A stretch of DNA of 56,982 bases, from positions 1-56,982 of IMG/VR virus record IMGVR_UViG_3300045118_000170. One strand, given 5' to 3'. Shown in pieces: positions 16,943-25,581 of this stretch; position 1 is the stretch's first letter, and every line of letters starts with the position of its first letter. The notes below the pieces were generated by a model that worked only from the letters and a program-made list of their open reading frames with translations, ran no database searches and had not been told where the DNA came from. This stretch comes from a virus. Both the position numbers and the translations under genes were made by a program.

Positions 16943-17791
16943 ATGGGTGGTGGAACATACGGCTCGTTAGCGGGTTCAATCATCGGGGGAGCGATTGGCG
17001 CTCCTTTTGGCTTGGCCCCAGTCGGGGCAGCCATCGGTGGAGCCGTTGGAGGCACGACAGGGAGCGTCATCGAAGGACAGCCGCCTGAACGAGTGGCCCT
17101 GTCCGGCGGGCTTGGCGGGGTGGGTGGCTATGGATTGGGAAGTGGTGCAGAGGCGCTCTCGGCGGCGTTAGCTGATAAAGCGGCAACTACCGGCACAAAG
17201 GTCGCGATTGAGGAGGGAACAAAGGCCGCTCTTGAACAGGAGGCGGAACAGGGAGCGCAACAGGGGGCGCAACAGGGCCTTCTCGTTCAACAGGACCCAG
17301 CGGTGTTGGACATGATCAATCGAGAAGCCGCCAACGCTTACTTAAACCCGGCCAGCGCGTACTTCTGGAGCCCTGCCGACGCTTACTTACAAGGCTCAAT
17401 TGGCTTACTCCCTTCCAGTTCACCTCTTCCGTCTGGACTTGGGCCAACTGGACCCGTCGATCAAATCTCCCGCTTCACGTCCTCGTTTGATCCTACAGCA
17501 GCCGCATCTGCCTCCGCCAACACCGCCGCCAGCCCCGGCGACACATTCGACTGGCTCCCCGATTTCTCGAAGTGGACCCCCGCCGACAAAGCGATGGGAG
17601 CAATGGCGCTGGGATCAGGAGCGTCCGCGATTGGCGGCGCGTTGCGTGGACAACAGACGCCACGAGCTTCTCCCCTTCCACAAGTTGGAGGCAGCCCCTA
17701 TCGAGGACCGACAGCAGACAGCGCCCTCCAATCCTGGCAAGCGTTTATGGCCCGTCGCCATCAACAACCGCTTGGACGCTTTGTAGGATAA
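16943..17791 (+). CDS. Internal virion protein with glycine-zipper segment
   Basis: The 282 residues begin with a glycine-zipper region at 5-45 (alternating GSIIGGAIGAPFG, GAAIGGAVGG), a motif that inserts into membranes. A Gln/Ala repeat (EQGAQQGAQQG) lies near 95-110, and the rest is a Pro/Ser-rich tail. A membrane-pore role during ejection is a reasonable inference. It is followed after 3 nt by the next ejection gene. Confidence 0.6.
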   Translation: MGGGTYGSLAGSIIGGAIGAPFGLAPVGAAIGGAVGGTTGSVIEGQPPERVALSGGLGGVGGYGLGSGAEALSAALADKAATTGTKVAIEEGTKAALEQEAEQGAQQGAQQGLLVQQDPAVLDMINREAANAYLNPASAYFWSPADAYLQGSIGLLPSSSPLPSGLGPTGPVDQISRFTSSFDPTAAASASANTAASPGDTFDWLPDFSKWTPADKAMGAMALGSGASAIGGALRGQQTPRASPLPQVGGSPYRGPTADSALQSWQAFMARRHQQPLGRFVG

Positions 17792-17794
17792 CCG

Positions 17795-19837
17795 ATGCCG
17801 GGCCACTGGTACACCGACCCTGCTACGTTCCCCTTAGAAGGGCCATCGACGCTTCCCCCTTCGCCGTCGCCGTCATCGGATTGGTGGAGCCTCCTCCTCC
17901 CACTCGCCATTGGTGGAGGGGGAGCCCTGGGTTACCTCAATCCACAGGCAACAGGGAACCTCCTCCAAGCCGCCTCAATGGGGTCCCTTGTCCAAATGCG
18001 GGGCGAATACCAACGACAGCGGGAAGAGGGCCTTCGCCTTTCCGAACAGCGCATGAATGACCAGCTTCTCTCTGAGGCGGCTAAAGCAGGTAATCTAGGG
18101 GCGATTGACTCTATCCTTCAAAAAGGACTGGCAGAGCGGCTCTATACACCCGATGAAGCCCACCGCCGCCGCCTTGCCAATTCCGCGATTGCACAAGGCG
18201 CACAACTGAACCGTGCTATGGTTGGGGAGGCACTCAATCTCTCTCCGCATATGTGGGGCCAATCCCTACAGACGGGAGGCCAAGTTCAACCCTCCAGTCA
18301 AGCAACGGTGGGTCTTGCCCTCGGCTCAACACAGGGGGCACCTTCTTCAACCGTAGCAGGAGAACCAGCACCGTCACCTTCATCCTCTGGATTGCTGGAA
18401 GCCTACATTCCTCACGCTTTCAATGCCCCTACCACGACGGGGCAAAGCACAATCAACCTCCAAGTGGGGCAGGGAACCGTCTCCATCCCAGTGGACCCGG
18501 TACAACAAGCGATTCGGAAATACCTCCAAACTGAAATGGCGCAAGCCCGGCAAGAAGGGAAACTGGTAAACCCGGTTGATCTCTTTAATGCAATGAAGGT
18601 CGGGAATTCCCCCGCTGTCGCCGCCCAAGTCAGCATTCTCCAAAAGGCGAATTTTGACGCGACTTATAGTCAAGCGGTGGAGAGGGGGATGCCCCCGCTT
18701 CTTGCTACCCACCTCGCTTTCCGCAGTTCTGGGTACTTTCCAGAAGGTGAACGCGGTCGTTACCTCGCCCCAAACCTCGAAGAACTCAGCAAGGCCCAAA
18801 TTACGAGTGCGTTGGCCTCACCCATTCAGGGTCTTGTGCGGAATGTCGCCGATCTTCAAGTGGACCCACACACACTGGTAGGCCGCTTTGACCCGCAAGA
18901 AAACGCTTTGAATATCGCGCAAACCAGCAACCTCCCCCTCGACGCGGCACAAATTAGGGAGGTGCTCCGGGGCTTTGAAGGCAGCACCCAACAAGTGTTT
19001 CTCGCCCTCCAACGCCGTGGCATCTCTCCTCCGGAAGCGGCGGTGCTCACAGCCCAAATTCTCCCCAACATCCCGCTTGCACCTTCCATTCAACGGATGT
19101 TAGACCCCGCCACGACGTTTGGAGAGGCAGCGGCTCGTACCCTGCTTCCATGGGCCACCCCGCAACAAGTTGGGCGGGCGGCACATGAGTTTGAGGCGCA
19201 GGCCGCTGTCGCGCATTCACCTGAAAGCGGGATGACCCTAGAGGCGGTAAAGAAGCAAGGACAGGCACCGGACTATTTAGACCTGGCAGGGAAACTCGCA
19301 CAGACGAAGGCGGAAGCAGAACGCCGAGCCGCCATCACAATCCCGGAGCGCGTGTCCACCGAAGAGAGGGGGCAAGCACAACGCCGAGCTAACCAAATTG
19401 AGGTGGGGCGGAGCCTTCTACAACAGGCCCAAGAACACCCAGACTGGTTCGGGGGAGCGGCTGGGTGGCGAGGGAAGAAAAGGGCTTTTCAGGCTTGGAT
19501 GGATACGGCTCCCCCTGGTTTTACGGATTTCAATAATGACGTAAAACGATTGCGAGCTGAGTTAATTAATGCACTGGCTGGAGCCAACATTGGACCGGCT
19601 GAGTATGACATCTACCTCTCGGTGTTCCCCGATGTGACCAGCAACAGCTCACAACAGTTTATCTCGAACACCAAAAAAACGCTCCAAAACATCCAACGGC
19701 TTGACGCCATTGCAGCCCGCATTCAAGTCCGTGAAGGGCTCCTTACCCCCCTCCCATCGGAAGCTGAACGGCAATTTTTACCCGAAAACCCAACCATGCT
19801 TAAACGCCTCAAACAAGGGGCGGGGATGATCCCCTAA
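17795..19837 (+). CDS. Large internal virion protein
   Basis: The 680 residues have a hydrophobic stretch near 30-45 (WSLLLPLAIGGGGALGYL), then long helical Gln/Ala-rich regions with coiled-coil character and an acidic/basic C-terminal third. No transglycosylase or peptidase motif was recognised. Size and order fit the medium ejection protein of short-tailed phages. Confidence 0.6.
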   Translation: MPGHWYTDPATFPLEGPSTLPPSPSPSSDWWSLLLPLAIGGGGALGYLNPQATGNLLQAASMGSLVQMRGEYQRQREEGLRLSEQRMNDQLLSEAAKAGNLGAIDSILQKGLAERLYTPDEAHRRRLANSAIAQGAQLNRAMVGEALNLSPHMWGQSLQTGGQVQPSSQATVGLALGSTQGAPSSTVAGEPAPSPSSSGLLEAYIPHAFNAPTTTGQSTINLQVGQGTVSIPVDPVQQAIRKYLQTEMAQARQEGKLVNPVDLFNAMKVGNSPAVAAQVSILQKANFDATYSQAVERGMPPLLATHLAFRSSGYFPEGERGRYLAPNLEELSKAQITSALASPIQGLVRNVADLQVDPHTLVGRFDPQENALNIAQTSNLPLDAAQIREVLRGFEGSTQQVFLALQRRGISPPEAAVLTAQILPNIPLAPSIQRMLDPATTFGEAAARTLLPWATPQQVGRAAHEFEAQAAVAHSPESGMTLEAVKKQGQAPDYLDLAGKLAQTKAEAERRAAITIPERVSTEERGQAQRRANQIEVGRSLLQQAQEHPDWFGGAAGWRGKKRAFQAWMDTAPPGFTDFNNDVKRLRAELINALAGANIGPAEYDIYLSVFPDVTSNSSQQFISNTKKTLQNIQRLDAIAARIQVREGLLTPLPSEAERQFLPENPTMLKRLKQGAGMIP

Positions 19838-19839
19838 AC

Positions 19840-21987
19840 ATGGCGGACTCTCCAACACTGGTGGAGCAATTCCATACGGGCGTCATTAACCAAGATGTAA
19901 ATTGGGAACGGCGCACCCGCGATCAGCAGTTGTTAATTACACAACGCTGGCTCCAGTCTCAATACCCCGACTTCGCCTCTATTCCCGGAACGACGCCGCA
20001 AGGACAGGCGCTTCGGGAACGGTTCACGGACGAGTTTCTCACGCAAGCCGCAGAACCGACGACAGCGGAGCAGTTTCAGGACCTCGCAGAGGACTGGGGA
20101 CCGGCCCTCGCGGGAGGTGTCGCCGCCGTCGCCACCAAGCAGCTTCCGACCCCCCTCCTATCGAGGCTTGGCGGGCGCATGGGGGCGTCCGCCCTCGCTA
20201 GTGGTGTAGGGGGCGGAGCCGGACAAGTCGCATTTGAGCAACTCCGCCCTGTTACGACGACACTTCCTCCTTCTTCGTTGGCGACATCGCTGGAGCACGG
20301 GGCTGAAAACGCGCTGATGTATCCGCTGTTCGATCTGGGCACTCAAGGCGTTGTGCGTGGGTTGGGCGCCTTCCGCCAACGGGCTTTTGCGCCGGGTGCT
20401 ACGACATTTGCGACCCGTGAGGCTCGTGCCGCGCTTGAACCACAAGGCGCGACCTTGAAGCTGTCCCAACTGAGCCAAGACGTTCCTCTCATCCCCGGAT
20501 TGGCGGAAGGCTTAGGAGAAGCAGGAGTTGGTGGCCGCCTCTTTATGAAGGCAATGACGACGGATATGGAGCAGGCGGTGAGCCAACTGGCCCAGCAAGT
20601 GGAGGAACAACTCGTTCCACGCCTCGGCTCCTTGACCAAACTCGGCCAACGGACACTCAAGCACTACAACCTCGCCCACGAAGCCAAGCAAGCGATTGGA
20701 GCCGGGCATTTTGCTGTGGTTGATCAGTTGTCTCAAGGAGGTGTCACAGTCCCGATGTCGTCCGTTTTACGGTACATGACGATTGGCCCTTCTTCCCAAG
20801 AACTCGCTCGCCAGTTCGAGATTCGTGAAATTATCAAGGAGGGCAAACCGCCCATTCCAGGCTACGCTGGACCACGGGCCTTATTCGAGGCGGCAAGTTC
20901 CGCTGGCCCCCAACGCACATCTTTTACAGATGCTCAACGGATTCGGAGTGAGTTGCTCCGCATTGGGCGCGAGAATGAAGGAGCCGCAGACCCCGTACAG
21001 CGACAGGCTGGACGCCAAGCCTCAATCATGGCGCAGGAACTCCTTGCTCAGATGGATAAGGCGGCATTGAGGTTCGATCCGACGGGGAAGGCCGCCGCAT
21101 CCTACAAGTTTGCTCGTGACTTCTGGCGGGATGAAATCGCCGAGAAATTTGAGAATGATCTCATTGTGCGTTTTGCCAAGCGGCTTGAAACAGACCCTTC
21201 ACTCATTGCTACGATGCTGCGCTCCAAATCCCAGTTCGATACCGCTCTTGCTGTGAAAAACGCTATTCCAGCACGATGGGAGACCATCCGTCATTACATG
21301 ATCCATGATATTATCGAGGACGCGGTGAAGCCGTCCGCTGAAGCCTTGGGGATGCCTGGACGCCGCACGATGGTCGGAACGCAGCCCGCTCACATCGACG
21401 GAAAAAAGCTGCTGGCGGGGTTTAACGCGCTTGGAAGGGACTACCAAGCCTTCTTGCTCGAAGGGACGACACAGGGGGACCTGCAACGGTTTGCGCTCGC
21501 ATTAGAGGTCGCGGAACGGAAAGCCCCTCAATTTGGAACAGTGGCCGTTCTCCTAGGCCAAGCGACGGCTTTAGCGGCGTTAAGCGCAACCCCTTTTGGA
21601 GGCCCCTCGGTTACGCCAGCCAACGTTATGGTGCTTGCTGGACCGACGGCCCTTGGTTACGTCCTTTCACGTCGTTCACTTCTCCGTAACATCGCCGACG
21701 GTGTCTTAGGCCAGAATACCGAACTCGTCGCCCGGACCGTGGCCTTCGCCAACGCGCAAGCCTTCGCACAGGAGGCGAAGGACTTTTTGGATACGCAAGT
21801 GAAAGCCGGTTCCTTGACGGCGCTCCCCAACCTGCCTGGACCTCGCCTCACTCAAGGGGGATCACCCCCCTCGCGGCTTCCGGCCCAACCGCCGACACCG
21901 CACCCACCGTCCATTTCGACACTCCCCGACCTACCAGAGCGACTGCTGAAAGCCCAGCCATTGACGCCGCTCGGCGCTGACTACTAG
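19840..21987 (+). CDS. Large internal virion protein, last gene of late operon
   Basis: The 715 residues are mainly helical, with an Ala/Gly-rich membrane-active-looking segment at about 85-140, a second hydrophobic helix pair near 560-620 and a Pro-rich tail. It is the longest virion protein and the last rightward gene before the convergent early operon. It is probably the principal ejection protein; no enzymatic motif was recognised. Confidence 0.6.
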   Translation: MADSPTLVEQFHTGVINQDVNWERRTRDQQLLITQRWLQSQYPDFASIPGTTPQGQALRERFTDEFLTQAAEPTTAEQFQDLAEDWGPALAGGVAAVATKQLPTPLLSRLGGRMGASALASGVGGGAGQVAFEQLRPVTTTLPPSSLATSLEHGAENALMYPLFDLGTQGVVRGLGAFRQRAFAPGATTFATREARAALEPQGATLKLSQLSQDVPLIPGLAEGLGEAGVGGRLFMKAMTTDMEQAVSQLAQQVEEQLVPRLGSLTKLGQRTLKHYNLAHEAKQAIGAGHFAVVDQLSQGGVTVPMSSVLRYMTIGPSSQELARQFEIREIIKEGKPPIPGYAGPRALFEAASSAGPQRTSFTDAQRIRSELLRIGRENEGAADPVQRQAGRQASIMAQELLAQMDKAALRFDPTGKAAASYKFARDFWRDEIAEKFENDLIVRFAKRLETDPSLIATMLRSKSQFDTALAVKNAIPARWETIRHYMIHDIIEDAVKPSAEALGMPGRRTMVGTQPAHIDGKKLLAGFNALGRDYQAFLLEGTTQGDLQRFALALEVAERKAPQFGTVAVLLGQATALAALSATPFGGPSVTPANVMVLAGPTALGYVLSRRSLLRNIADGVLGQNTELVARTVAFANAQAFAQEAKDFLDTQVKAGSLTALPNLPGPRLTQGGSPPSRLPAQPPTPHPPSISTLPDLPERLLKAQPLTPLGADY

Positions 21988-22000
21988 CTACGACTTCGAC

Positions 22001-22102
22001 CTACTTCCTCGAAAGGGGCCGTTCCACCCACCAGCCGACGAGACGAGCGACTCCCAGGACTACGATAAACCCGATGAGATCAACAAAGGGTGCGTGCCTC
22101 AT
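22001..22102 (-). CDS. 33-residue membrane microprotein
   Basis: Read leftward from ATG at 22102, the ORF has one hydrophobic span (residues 6-25, VDLIGFIVVLGVARLVGWW) and a basic end. Its SD, GGGGAGG with 6-nt spacing, lies inside the TIGEAL codons of the upstream gene, and the two genes overlap by 23 nt. It is the last gene of the early operon. Function unknown. Confidence 0.45.
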   Translation of the reverse strand: MRHAPFVDLIGFIVVLGVARLVGWWVERPLSRK

Positions 22103-22322
22103 TGAGCGCCTCCCCAATGGTGCAATGCCGTATAGTACAGTCACGGGTTGAAAAGCACCGCTCTACCCACGCCTTCTTAATCTGCTGACGAACTCGCAAC
22201 CATGAACAGGAGCAACTTGGAGGGGCGCATGGCTCGATGGATAACACCTCTCCCTTGAATAAAGGAGTGCCTGCCCCCTCAATGGCTACAAGGTCCCCGA
22301 CCTCAAAAGGCCTGTTCGACAT
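22080..22322 (-). CDS. VG/VGEL-family small protein 1
   Basis: The 80 residues begin MSNRPFEVGDLVAI and end with CTIGEAL plus a short tail. These are the N- and C-terminal motifs shared by about 20 small proteins of this region. Between them is a beta-strand-rich core with six Cys. The codons for TIGEAL contain a perfect SD for the next ORF. It overlaps the upstream paralogue. Function unknown; a small beta-barrel (SH3/KOW-like) is the simplest guess. Confidence 0.65.
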   Translation of the reverse strand: MSNRPFEVGDLVAIEGAGTPLFKGEVLSIEPCAPPSCSCSWLRVRQQIKKAWVERCFSTRDCTIRHCTIGEALNEARTLC

Positions 22323-22563
22323 CCCCTATCCCTCCTTCCTGGAGAAAAGCGCCCACCGTAAGCCGTTCGAGGTCCCGATGCTCTGCTGTTGAGACGCGAC
22401 TGTGGCGTGTTCCGTCTTTTTCCAGGATTACGAGATGGTGACACCCACATGACGCCAGTGGACAAGCGATACTTTCAATAATCATTCCCTGAATACGCCC
22501 ATGCGAGGGGATTGTAACCGAAACGTGCTCCCCCACTTCAAAAGGCCGTGTTTGTCCCGCCAT
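22303..22563 (-). CDS. VG/VGEL-family small protein 2
   Basis: From ATG at 22563 the product is 86 residues with RPFEVGEHVSV at the start and RLTVGAFLQE near the end. An in-frame ATG at 22578 is an alternative. The start region overlaps the TSCPD gene, whose GGAGGGAGGGAGG codons could supply an SD. An AAGGAGG inside its own 3' end serves the next gene. It is clearly paralogous to 22080-22322. Confidence 0.6.
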   Translation of the reverse strand: MAGQTRPFEVGEHVSVTIPSHGRIQGMIIESIACPLASCGCHHLVILEKDGTRHSRVSTAEHRDLERLTVGAFLQEGGIGDVEQAF

Positions 22564-23179
22564 CTTTGCTGGAGGCATGGCGAATCGCCAGGTCCTCCCT
22601 CCCTCCACCACATTCAATGAGGAGATGCTTCCCTACAAGGTCCACCAAGCTGGAGCAAAAACGAATCGACTCATGCCCCTGCACGGCCCCGGCAGGCTCA
22701 AACTTGGTATTCAATAGCAAGTCCCCCACCTTGGAGATGGGGGCTCCATATTGCAGTGACAAGGACACCAACCGCGCAATGACATCATACAACCCCACTA
22801 CCTCCGCCGTACAGTCCTTCCCTTTCACGCGAATAAACAACTCTTTGAGGGGGCGAGCCATGTCCGTTGTCAAGTAGACGGTCCTCCCCCCGGCCTTCAT
22901 TTTCCAGGTAATACAGCCTCGTCGGGCTGGCAGGGCTTGTCGATTCACGGGTACACGACCTCCTTGTACCCAACTGGGAGCAACCGGGCGGGGCCACATT
23001 GAGATAGGACGTTGAGGGACAGGGAGGACATCGGCCTTCACCCCCTTTTTCGCTAAGCGTACTCGCTCATTATGCATGAGCAGATGCCGCATACACCGCA
23101 CCCGCCCAGGCACCGCAGGCCCCATACAATCATGGCACAGAACGGTGGCGTGTTGGGTGTAGTCAATGGCCCGCAGCAA
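22538..23179 (-). CDS. Stand-alone TSCPD-domain protein
   Basis: From a TTG at about 23179 (or CTG 23176) the product is about 213 residues. An N-terminal Cys/His zinc-binding-like patch (LCHDCM...RCMRH) precedes a TSCPD-like domain: RTVYLTT strand, KELFIRVKGKD, VARLVSLSLQYGAPISKVGDLL and a terminal LVDLVGKHL helix. TSCPD normally ends class II ribonucleotide reductase, but no reductase gene is present here. No ATG fits the start. The role may be regulation of host nucleotide reduction or DNA metabolism. Confidence 0.6.
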   Translation of the reverse strand: MLRAIDYTQHATVLCHDCMGPAVPGRVRCMRHLLMHNERVRLAKKGVKADVLPVPQRPISMWPRPVAPSWVQGGRVPVNRQALPARRGCITWKMKAGGRTVYLTTDMARPLKELFIRVKGKDCTAEVVGLYDVIARLVSLSLQYGAPISKVGDLLLNTKFEPAGAVQGHESIRFCSSLVDLVGKHLLIECGGGREDLAIRHASSKDGGTNTAF

Positions 23180-23372
23180 GCACCTCCCCGACCGTCGCAA
23201 GGCGCACGGTGTAGACCTGCGTACATTTGACTCCCAACTCACCGAGGTCGAGGTGGACCGCTTTACCATCGTTGCGCGTTCTGCCGCAGGGCGCAACCGC
23301 TTGGATACAAGCGACAGCAGATTCACCGTCCCCGTCTTGGACCAATACCCACTGTCCTACCTTAAAAGGCAT
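23163..23372 (-). CDS. VG/VGEL-family small protein 3
   Basis: The 69 residues begin MPFKVGQWVLV and end LATVGEVL plus four residues. The core contains PCGRTRNDGKAVHLDLGELGVKCTQVY, closely matching its neighbour at 23559-23789, so this is a recent duplicate. The ATG at 23372 overlaps the upstream stop. The TVGEVL codons include GGGGAGGTG, a potential SD for the TSCPD gene. Confidence 0.65.
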   Translation of the reverse strand: MPFKVGQWVLVQDGDGESAVACIQAVAPCGRTRNDGKAVHLDLGELGVKCTQVYTVRLATVGEVLAAGH

Positions 23373-23562
23373 AGCCACGCTCACGGTTCTCGTGCCGGTA
23401 GCGAGCGAAACACTCCTCCCCGCACATAAACACCTCATCGACGATGGAGTACCAATACGTCCAGTCCTGGCACCCCGCGCATGGGCCGAAGTAGTCGCTC
23501 ACGCCCATCTCATCCATCACGTCGAAGGCTACGGCATTGGGGTATTTTTCGGTGTACTTCAT
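23362..23562 (-). CDS. Small zinc-finger-like protein
   Basis: The 66 residues contain CAGC (about 28-31) and CGEEC (about 47-51), a likely Cys4 zinc site, with acidic and aromatic residues between. It is inserted between two VG/VGEL paralogues and coupled to the upstream gene by an ATGA overlap with an AGGGAG site. Function unknown. Confidence 0.6.
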   Translation of the reverse strand: MKYTEKYPNAVAFDVMDEMGVSDYFGPCAGCQDWTYWYSIVDEVFMCGEECFARYRHENRERGYAF

Positions 23563-23789
23563 GTCACTCCCTTCACCGTAAGCACCTCCCTAACCGTCGC
23601 CAACCTGACGTGGTAAAACTGAGTACAGGCGACTTCGCCATCACCGAGGTCGAGGTGGAAAGCCGGAGGAAAGCCAGCAGGTTGACACGGGGAAATCGCC
23701 CGGATACAACCAACGACCGGCTTTATTTGCTTATTACGAGCCCACCGTCCCTTTTCAACATAAACCCACTGTCCAACTTCAAACGTCAC
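23559..23789 (-). CDS. VG/VGEL-family small protein 4
   Basis: The 76 residues start at GTG (23789), overlapping the upstream stop as GTGA. The N-terminus TFEVGQWVYV and C-terminus LATVREVL match the family motifs, with Arg replacing Gly in the second. The central HLDLGDGEVACTQFYHVRL is nearly the same as in 23163-23372. The SD is GAGGTG within the upstream 3' codons. Confidence 0.65.
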   Translation of the reverse strand: MTFEVGQWVYVEKGRWARNKQIKPVVGCIRAISPCQPAGFPPAFHLDLGDGEVACTQFYHVRLATVREVLTVKGVT

Positions 23790-24028
23790 GGTCGTTTCAC
23801 CTCGTTGAGTGCGGCGAACACCACGCTCAATGGAGCCGGTTTGGGGGCTCTGCTAACGTGGAGGTCGAGACGTTGCCCTATTACCGAACGGCCTCGAACA
23901 TGCCCACAAGCAGTTGTGTCCTTACCGCATGGTTTCCACCCATCAAACTGGAGGAGGATAGGGGGGTCATTCCCCCACGCCCTCGCTTCAACCCAATCCC
24001 CGACCTCGCACGTCCCTAACTGGTCCAC
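23786..24028 (-). CDS. VG/VGEL-family small protein 5 (GTG start)
   Basis: From GTG at 24028 the product is 80 residues. It has CEVGDWVEARAW near the start and LSVVFAALNE near the end, a diverged version of both family motifs, with a Cys-rich middle. An AAGGTGGT site 7 nt upstream lies in the primase gene, whose stop overlaps. A longer reading to 24280 is open but would mask the primase 3' end. Confidence 0.5.
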   Translation of the reverse strand: MDQLGTCEVGDWVEARAWGNDPPILLQFDGWKPCGKDTTACGHVRGRSVIGQRLDLHVSRAPKPAPLSVVFAALNEVKRP

Positions 24029-25239
24029 CAATACACCACCTTTCGCTTCCCTAACCGGCCTTCGCACTCCTTCCATTCCACTTCCTCCCCCTGAATCAGG
24101 GTGGTGAGGCAGTCGTCCAGGTCCTTCGCTACCATTCCACGCCCCCCGACCTTGCGAAGGAGAGCCGACCGATCCATCTGTTGTTCCCGTTGGAGGAGTT
24201 CTCGCACATACTCCACCATCTCCGCCCTTGGTGTCACCTTGGACAGCCGAAGCGTTTTCGGCACCTCCCCCATGATCCACTCCCAGCTTTCAATCGCGGA
24301 CTCGACGTGCTTCAATTCGATGTTGGGTGGCACACTAGGGACTTGCGGCACCGCCTCGCAATCGGCTAAAGCGTGCAAGGCCGCAAAGCGATGGATCATT
24401 TCATCCCGCCGATTGAACACCGGGTCCGATTCAACGGTGGTCGGAGGGGGGACATCCATATACCACTGTTCCCTTCGAGTTGCGGCGTCCGGCGTCAAAC
24501 TCATCGCGCCTTGGAGCCACGTATACCCGGAAATACGCCAAAGCAGGTGTTCACGCACCTCCTCGACATCCTCCGGGAGGCGAATTTTTGGATGTCGCGT
24601 CGCGTGATCCCGTTGCCCTCGCACGGTCACAATGCGTGGGAAAAAGCCGCCCTCCATCGCATCCGTCGGCACCACACGCTTCAACCACTGTTCGGTACTC
24701 CCAGCCAGCCAGTTCAAGAGCGGGTCGATGAGGACGATCTGCCCGCTGGTCCGTGTCCCGTCCCGGTAAGGGTAAGGAGGGGGAATATACAACTCCGTCA
24801 TAAACGAGATCAACTCCCACCCGTGTTCCCCGGTTCGCAACGACGACCCCAATTCCTCCGTGACCAAGTACAGCTTCGAGTTGGTGAGGAGTGTCGTCCC
24901 ATCCGCTGCTTGCACCCCCTTCCCTAGTCGATCCAGAATATGCTGACGAGTGGCCCGCCCTGCATACAGGTTGATAATGTCGCCGCCCCCTTCATGGGCC
25001 AACTTCGCGGCTTTCGTGATCGCGTGTTCCTTCCCACTCCCACTTGGCCCCACCAACATGACGTAGAGGTTACATCGGACACGGCGGGCGTCATCGGCCT
25101 GCACCCAGACGCGATCCGCCACGGACGCCGCCAACACCGACATCGCCGCCCAATAGTGCCATTGAGCCGGAATTTCACTGTGGCCGCAATGGTGTAAGTA
25201 GAGACGGAGAAAGTTGGAGGTCCGGTCCAACTCACGCAT
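24016..25239 (-). CDS. DUF3987-like primase/helicase ATPase
   Basis: The 407 residues have the DUF3987 layout: an N-terminal helix region with HYWAAMSVLAASVADRVWV, Walker A GPSGSGKE (about 65-72), a VTEELGSSL sensor-like segment and a helical C-terminal domain. Such proteins act as phage replication helicases or primases. An AAAGGAG site in the end of the upstream gene drives ATG 25239. It lies next to the polymerase, forming the replication module. Confidence 0.7.
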   Translation of the reverse strand: MRELDRTSNFLRLYLHHCGHSEIPAQWHYWAAMSVLAASVADRVWVQADDARRVRCNLYVMLVGPSGSGKEHAITKAAKLAHEGGGDIINLYAGRATRQHILDRLGKGVQAADGTTLLTNSKLYLVTEELGSSLRTGEHGWELISFMTELYIPPPYPYRDGTRTSGQIVLIDPLLNWLAGSTEQWLKRVVPTDAMEGGFFPRIVTVRGQRDHATRHPKIRLPEDVEEVREHLLWRISGYTWLQGAMSLTPDAATRREQWYMDVPPPTTVESDPVFNRRDEMIHRFAALHALADCEAVPQVPSVPPNIELKHVESAIESWEWIMGEVPKTLRLSKVTPRAEMVEYVRELLQREQQMDRSALLRKVGGRGMVAKDLDDCLTTLIQGEEVEWKECEGRLGKRKVVYWWTS

Positions 25240-25581
25240 CTATCTCTCCTTTCGCAGCCACTCGTGAATCGTGCGTTCGATGCGAGACAACCCACCCGGC
25301 ACATAGCGAAGTGGGATTTGCCCATTCGCCCGTTCCCGTATTGTCTTTGAAAGCCCATGTCGGCAAAATTTAGAGATCAGTACCACATCGAAATCGAGGT
25401 CTCCCCGAAACGAGGTAATGGCGTGATCGCTTTTTTGTCCGGTAAACGTCAAGTCAACGGGATGGTCTTTGAGCCACCGCGTCAAGTCCCGCGTTTGCGC
25501 CTCCATCAACCCGGCAACGAGGACCCGTAAAGGTCTTGTACGACCCGCTCGAACTCCTGGCGGCTGGGAAGCCGTTTCCAT
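25240..25581 (-). CDS. DUF2325-like protein nested into the polymerase 3' end
   Basis: The 113 residues have a Rossmann-like VLVAGLMEAQ start (about 20), a FDVVLISKFCRH middle and a VPGGLSRIERTI end, matching the pattern of DUF2325. Its ATG (25581) lies inside the polymerase gene with a strong AAGGAGG site 6 nt upstream that is also polymerase coding sequence. The genes overlap by 76 nt. Function unknown; the host family is linked to stress and division contexts. Confidence 0.6.
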   Translation of the reverse strand: METASQPPGVRAGRTRPLRVLVAGLMEAQTRDLTRWLKDHPVDLTFTGQKSDHAITSFRGDLDFDVVLISKFCRHGLSKTIRERANGQIPLRYVPGGLSRIERTIHEWLRKER

